Source: an uncultured Prevotella sp. (GTDB taxonomy: Bacteria > Bacteroidota > Bacteroidia > Bacteroidales > Bacteroidaceae). From it: 10,855 bases of DNA. Shown piece by piece: positions 7,342-10,855 of this stretch. The position numbers were made by a program, and so were the translations under genes. The stretch is from the NCBI GenBank assembly GCA_900547085.1, contig URFI01000061.1, positions 1 to 10,855 of the forward strand, read 5' to 3'. Numbering within the stretch: position 1 is the stretch's first letter; every line of letters starts with the position of its first letter. The notes beneath the pieces are model-generated. The model was not told the origin of the DNA, did not search any database, and worked only from the letters and a program-made list of their open reading frames with translations.

Positions 7342-7473
7342 GTGTATCAATGTTTTTAAAGTTTGGTGAGTAAACCGTTGATGTGATGACGAACAGCTGC
7401 ATGAACTACTCTGTCCTTCCTGAGGCCATTTGTCTAAACACATCATTTCTTGAGAGGGTTTAGGAAAGAGCAA
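7342..7473 (-). other. aroE-purM spacer, open in the purM frame
   Basis: These 132 bases stay open in the frame shared by aroE and purM, from the base after the aroE TAG to the purM ATG (44 codons). The predicted peptide is rich in Ser, Gln and His and does not resemble a PurM or AroE segment. A weak inverted repeat CTAAAC / GTTTAG (7434-7439 with 7458-7463) is present. No TAnnTTTG box was found. It is most likely an untranslated spacer. Confidence 0.6.
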
Positions 7474-8223
7474 CTAGGCTTCGTGCCAAAACTCCCATGA
7501 AACAAAAGCCTGCAACAGCAGCATTTCTAATCCATTTTTGACCGTTGCTCCCTGCCTGGCTCCTTGTTTCATGAAAAGCGTTTCATCTGGATTGTATATC
7601 AAATCGTACAGCAAATGATGGCTGTCCATTGCTTCGTAAGGCAGCTGGGGACAAACGTCGGCATGTGGATACATCCCTACGGGCGTACAGTTGATGATGA
7701 CATTGTATTCTTGAATGATTTCGGGAGTGATGTCATCATATCGCAATACGTTTGGAAGGTTTTGTCGAGAGACATACTTTGTTTCAATACCCAATGACTT
7801 TAGCCCCACATCTACCGCTTTTGCAGCCCCTCCGGTACCTAAGATTAGTGCTTTTTTATGAAACGTGTCGAGCAGCGGTTCGATGCTGCGTGTAAATCCA
7901 ATGACATCACTATTGTAGCCTTTCAATATGGTTTTTTTGCCCTTGTGTGTGACCTTGATTACGTTAACGGCACCAATAGATTTGGCCTCCGGACTGAGTT
8001 CGTCCAGATAGTGGATGACCTTTTCTTTGTAAGGCCTCGTGACATTCAGTCCCTTGAGATCGGGGTTGGATGCCAACACTTCTTGAAGATTCTCTATATT
8101 GGGAATCTCAAAATTCACATACCTAGCATTGATTCCTTCGTTTTGGAATTTCTCATTAAAATAACCTATCGAGAATGAATGCCCAAGAGGGTAGCCTATC
8201 AGTCCGTATTTGTCCATATTCAT
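7474..8223 (-). CDS. aroE: Shikimate dehydrogenase (NADP+)
   Basis: AroE reduces 3-dehydroshikimate to shikimate with NADPH in aromatic amino acid and chorismate synthesis. Chorismate also feeds menaquinone, which the neighbouring ubiE/menG product completes. The 249 residues are slightly short of the usual 270. The shikimate-binding Ser pair is in GHSFS (14-18). Catalytic Lys is K66 in NVTRPYK and the partner Asp is D106 in GYNSD. The dinucleotide loop is LGTGGAAKA (128-136), followed by INCTPVGMYP (177-186). The C-terminus has NGLEMLLLQA. The NVTxPYK position is Arg here where I, V or L is usual. The start could be the first ATG (8221-8223) or the one two codons later. The stop is TAG. The gene lies 41 bases after ubiE and 132 before purM. 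Confidence 0.94.
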   Translation of the reverse strand: MNMDKYGLIGYPLGHSFSIGYFNEKFQNEGINARYVNFEIPNIENLQEVLASNPDLKGLNVTRPYKEKVIHYLDELSPEAKSIGAVNVIKVTHKGKKTILKGYNSDVIGFTRSIEPLLDTFHKKALILGTGGAAKAVDVGLKSLGIETKYVSRQNLPNVLRYDDITPEIIQEYNVIINCTPVGMYPHADVCPQLPYEAMDSHHLLYDLIYNPDETLFMKQGARQGATVKNGLEMLLLQAFVSWEFWHEA

Positions 8224-8264
8224 GTCGTTATTGCCCGCAAATCCATTGGCGTAGTTCTTCTAAA

Positions 8265-9002
8265 TCATTCTTTTTCTGCAAAATACATCGTGCAGACACC
8301 TAATGTCAATCTCTTGAACGTTGCGTTGGAAAAGCCTGCTTTCTGTAAAATCTCAACCATCTGTTCACCTTGTGGAAAGGCTTCGATGGTTGACGTGAGG
8401 TATTTGTAGGCGTTTTTATCCTTTGAAAGGAGTTTGCCATAAAAGGGTAGAAGCGTGTGCGAATATACCTTGAACAATTGTTTCATCGGGAACGAGACAG
8501 GTTGTGTCAGCTCAACAATGCTCAGGTGTCCACCAGGTTTCAGCACCCTGTAGATTTCTTTTAGTCCGCTATCTAGATCCTGAAAATTACGAATGCCAAA
8601 AGCAGCCGTGACGGCATCAAACGAATGGTCTGCAAAAGATAAGGCCAGACAGTCTTCTTTTTGAAAAGAAACAATGTGGTCTAAATGTGCTGCAGCAACT
8701 TTTCGTTTGCCTATTTCCATCATGCCAACCGAGATGTCAGCACCAATCAATTGTTTGGGTTGCAGCATCTTGGCTGACAGAATGGCGAAATCACCAGTAC
8801 CGGTGGCTATGTCCAGTATGGTTTGGGGGGCGAAAGGCTGCAGTTGCTTGATGGCTTTTTTGCGCCATCCCTTGTCTATGTTCCATGACAAGCGATGGTT
8901 CAACTCATCGTACGTTGGCGCAATGCGATCGAACATTCGCTCTACTTGCTGTTTCTTCTCGCCCTCCTGACCATACGGCTTTATCTTTTCTTGTCCGTAC
9001 AC
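8265..9002 (-). CDS. ubiE: Demethylmenaquinone methyltransferase (UbiE/MenG)
   Basis: The enzyme is an S-adenosylmethionine-dependent methyltransferase that performs the last step of menaquinone synthesis. In this lineage, which is expected to use menaquinone and not ubiquinone, menG would be the more exact name. The 245 residues fit the family. MFDRIAPTYDELNHRLSW (23-40) is the first UbiE signature. LDIATGTGDFA (63-73) is SAM-binding motif I. DISVGMM (89-95), FGIRNF (135-140) and YRVLKPGG (151-158) follow in order. The start is GTG (9000-9002). No in-frame ATG is found just upstream, and the resulting MYGQEKIKPYGQ matches the N-terminus I recall for Bacteroides homologues. It starts 23 bases after purC stops and ends 41 bases before aroE. 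Confidence 0.95.
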   Translation of the reverse strand: MYGQEKIKPYGQEGEKKQQVERMFDRIAPTYDELNHRLSWNIDKGWRKKAIKQLQPFAPQTILDIATGTGDFAILSAKMLQPKQLIGADISVGMMEIGKRKVAAAHLDHIVSFQKEDCLALSFADHSFDAVTAAFGIRNFQDLDSGLKEIYRVLKPGGHLSIVELTQPVSFPMKQLFKVYSHTLLPFYGKLLSKDKNAYKYLTSTIEAFPQGEQMVEILQKAGFSNATFKRLTLGVCTMYFAEKE

Positions 9003-9025
9003 GCTGTTGTATGAATTGTCTTTTT

Positions 9026-9976
9026 TTATTTTAGTGAAGCGAGATAATCGCTGACATTCTTTTCAATGCGTGCAGCCAAATCATCATGGTCGGCCGCCTT
9101 CTTGAATTTTTCGCCAGTGATGTGCTCGTACAATTCAATGTAACGCTCGCTTACACTTTCAGCATATTCGTCCGTAATCTCTGGCACGGTCTGCCCAGGT
9201 TCGTTCATGAAGTTGTGTTCGATGAGCCATTGACGTACAAACTCTTTTGACAATTGCTTCTGTGGTTCACCTTTCGCCAGCTTCTCCTCATAGCCGTCGG
9301 CATAGAAGTAACGACTGGAGTCTGGGGTATGAATTTCGTCAATGAGATAAATCTTGCCGTCTTTTTTGCCAAACTCATACTTGGTGTCCACAAGAATCAG
9401 TCCTTGTTTGGCTGCAATTTCCTGTCCGCGAGCGAACAATTTGCGCGTGTAATCCTCGATGATGGCGTAATCTTCTGCCGGAACAATCCCCTGACTGATG
9501 ATTTCTTCTTTTGAGATGTTGAGGTCATGTCCTTCGTCAGCCTTGGTTGTTGGTGTGACGATAGGCTCTGGGAAACGTTCGTTTTCCTTCATGCCATCGG
9601 GCAATTTCACGCCACAAAGCTCTCTGGCTCCTGCCTTATATTCGCGCCAAGCGCTGCCTGTCAGAATGCTCCGGATGATCATTTCAACACGAAAGCCTTC
9701 ACATTTTACACCTACCGTCACCATTGGGTCTGGTGTGGCAATCTTCCAGTTGGGGCAGATGTCTTTGGTAGAGTCAAGAAATTTGGCAGCTATCTGATTG
9801 AGAACTTGTCCTTTGAAAGGTATTCCCTTGGGTAGAATCACATCGAATGCAGAGATTCTGTCAGTTGCAACCATCACGATCAAGTCATCATTGATGTTGT
9901 AAACATCACGTACTTTGCCATGGTAAACACTCTTTTGTCCATCGAAATGGAAATCAGTTTTTGTTAATGCTTTCAT
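9026..9976 (-). CDS. purC: Phosphoribosylaminoimidazole-succinocarboxamide synthase
   Basis: PurC (SAICAR synthetase) joins aspartate to CAIR with ATP in purine synthesis. The 316 residues make it the long form, like yeast Ade1, rather than the 237-residue E. coli form. Motifs in order are HGKVRDVY (19-26), ATDRISAFDVILP (37-49) at the nucleotide site, RVEMIIRSILTGSAW (96-110), TPTTKADEGHD (141-151) and the second PurC signature LIDEIHTPDSSR (211-222). The C-terminal 60 or so residues, from MNEPGQTVPEITDEY, are the extension found in long PurC proteins. The ATG (9974-9976) lies 10 bases after the phoH stop, so the two are very likely co-transcribed. purM, from the same pathway, lies three genes downstream. 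Confidence 0.97.
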   Translation of the reverse strand: MKALTKTDFHFDGQKSVYHGKVRDVYNINDDLIVMVATDRISAFDVILPKGIPFKGQVLNQIAAKFLDSTKDICPNWKIATPDPMVTVGVKCEGFRVEMIIRSILTGSAWREYKAGARELCGVKLPDGMKENERFPEPIVTPTTKADEGHDLNISKEEIISQGIVPAEDYAIIEDYTRKLFARGQEIAAKQGLILVDTKYEFGKKDGKIYLIDEIHTPDSSRYFYADGYEEKLAKGEPQKQLSKEFVRQWLIEHNFMNEPGQTVPEITDEYAESVSERYIELYEHITGEKFKKAADHDDLAARIEKNVSDYLASLK

Positions 9977-9986
9977 TGTTGTATGT

Positions 9987-10855
9987 TTAATCTTTAAACG
10001 CTAATTTCTTTTCTTGGTTCCTGGCACTGTCGTAAGCTTCATAGGCGTTCACGATTCTCGTGACCAATTTGTGGCGAACGATGTCCTTCTTGCCCAATTC
10101 AACCACAGAGATGCCTTCAACATCGCCTAATATTCTCAGTGCTTCTTTTAAACCACTCTTTTGTTCGTGCGGTAAATCTATTTGGGTCATGTCGCCCGTT
10201 ATAATCATTTTAGTGTTCCATCCCATGCGGGTGAGGAACATTCTGATTTGGGCTGGGGTGGTGTTTTGCGCTTCATCGAGGATGACGACAGCGTCGCTTA
10301 AGGTTCTGCCGCGCATGAAAGCCAGGGGAGCAATTTGAATGATGTGTTTCTCCATCATGTCTTGCAGCTTCACGGCTGGAATCATGTCTTCAAGAGAATC
10401 GTATAATGGTTGTAGGTATGGATCTATCTTGTCCTTCATATCTCCAGGCAAAAATCCAAGTTTCTCTCCGGCTTCCACGGCTGGGCGGGAGAGGATAATC
10501 TTCTTGGCAGCCTTTTCTTTCAGGGCTTTTACGGCTAAAGCAATGCTGAGATAGGTTTTTCCAGTGCCTGCCGGACCAACGGCAAACACCATGTCCGAAG
10601 TATTGTATGCTTCGATGAGCTTTTGCTGGTTCTCACTACGGCTCTTGATAGGGCGTCCCGAAATACTATACACCACGACATCTTTGATGGCATCGGCCTT
10701 TGTCTTGTGATCATGAACGATGTCCAAGATATCTTCTTCCGTGATGGAGTTGTATTTCAAGACGTGCTTCTGCATCAGTTCGATGTCCTCTTCAATCTTG
10801 GCCATCTCTTCCTCGTCGCCCAAGATGCGGATGACGTTTCCACGGGCAACTATTC
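9987..10855 (-). CDS. phoH: PhoH-family ATPase, partial (5' end beyond window)
   Basis: PhoH proteins are cytoplasmic P-loop ATPases linked to RNA metabolism and phosphate stress. The exact role in Bacteroidota is not settled. The reading frame stays open to the window edge, giving IVARGNVIRILGDEEEMAKIEE at the visible N-terminus, which is typical sequence ahead of the ATPase domain. The true start is therefore outside, and a TTG at 10821-10823 is an internal Leu codon. The Walker A motif GPAGTGKT is at 10554-10577, Walker B is VVILDEAQNTTP about 90 residues later, and ITGDMTQIDLP follows. RPAVEAGEKLGFLPGDM is the usual PhoH signature between them. About 289 residues are visible, and the family is usually 310-330, so only some 25-40 are missing. 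It is the first visible gene of the purC-to-prfA run. Confidence 0.95.
   Translation of the reverse strand, partial: IVARGNVIRILGDEEEMAKIEEDIELMQKHVLKYNSITEEDILDIVHDHKTKADAIKDVVVYSISGRPIKSRSENQQKLIEAYNTSDMVFAVGPAGTGKTYLSIALAVKALKEKAAKKIILSRPAVEAGEKLGFLPGDMKDKIDPYLQPLYDSLEDMIPAVKLQDMMEKHIIQIAPLAFMRGRTLSDAVVILDEAQNTTPAQIRMFLTRMGWNTKMIITGDMTQIDLPHEQKSGLKEALRILGDVEGISVVELGKKDIVRHKLVTRIVNAYEAYDSARNQEKKLAFKD

Noticed and set aside
7434..7463. CTAAAC / GTTTAG inverted repeat as an aroE terminator
   Set aside because: Only 6 AT-rich base pairs with an 18-base loop and no T-run. Such repeats are common by chance.
7342..7473. N-terminal extension of PurM starting at a TTG next to the aroE stop (430-residue reading)
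   Set aside because: The extra 44 residues are Ser/Gln/His-rich and unlike PurM. The ATG at 7339-7341 gives the family N-terminus and a normal 386-residue length.
8224..8280. The ubiE-aroE spacer reads open in the +1 frame as a helix-like tail (KNDLEELRQWICGQ) after an A-rich run
   Set aside because: It would need a +1 shift at the end of ubiE. UbiE already ends where its homologues end, and about 16 open codons are expected by chance. A sequencing indel cannot be fully excluded.
10821..10823. TTG as the phoH start
   Set aside because: The frame stays open to the window edge and the residues before the TTG match PhoH, so this is an internal Leu codon.

Overview
The window reads as a chromosomal housekeeping segment from a member of the Bacteroidota, most likely a Prevotella-like genus. 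The grounds are an LpxC-FabZ fusion protein, a long (316-residue) PurC, a PurM, AroE and MenG that match the Bacteroidota forms as I remember them, start codons without clear Shine-Dalgarno sequences, and TAnnTTTG-type promoter boxes. The genus is inference. No rRNA, tRNA, CRISPR array, insertion sequence or phage gene was seen.

All eleven genes lie on the minus strand, so transcription runs from high to low coordinates. The first block (10855 down to 5063) holds phoH (5' end outside the window), purC, ubiE/menG, aroE, purM and prfA. Gaps between them are 10, 23, 41, 132 and 5 bases, which fits one operon. It joins a PhoH-family RNA-linked ATPase, two purine synthesis steps (AIR and SAICAR synthesis), menaquinone methylation, the shikimate dehydrogenase step and peptide release factor 1.

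Next comes pyrF (OMP decarboxylase), isolated by a 345-base gap before it and a 210-base gap after it. The gap before pyrF holds the most unusual structure in the window: four copies of a 15-16-base core spaced at exactly 22 bases and alternating between two variants. An inverted half-copy lies on one side and a 7-bp hairpin on the other. The gap after pyrF holds two perfect TAnnTTTG boxes directed at lpxD.

The last block (3673 to 1) is a lipid A and tRNA modification operon: lpxD, lpxC-fabZ, lpxA and miaA (3' end outside the window). LpxA, LpxC and LpxD carry out the first three steps of lipid A synthesis. The FabZ domain is the dehydratase that draws on the same 3-hydroxyacyl-ACP pool. miaA starts on the base right after the lpxA stop codon.

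No previously undescribed multi-gene system is visible. The observations worth checking are the phased 22-bp repeat array before pyrF, the double promoter before lpxD, the in-frame aroE-TAG-purM arrangement, the Arg in the AroE NVTxPYK motif, and two adjacent palindromes inside lpxD.
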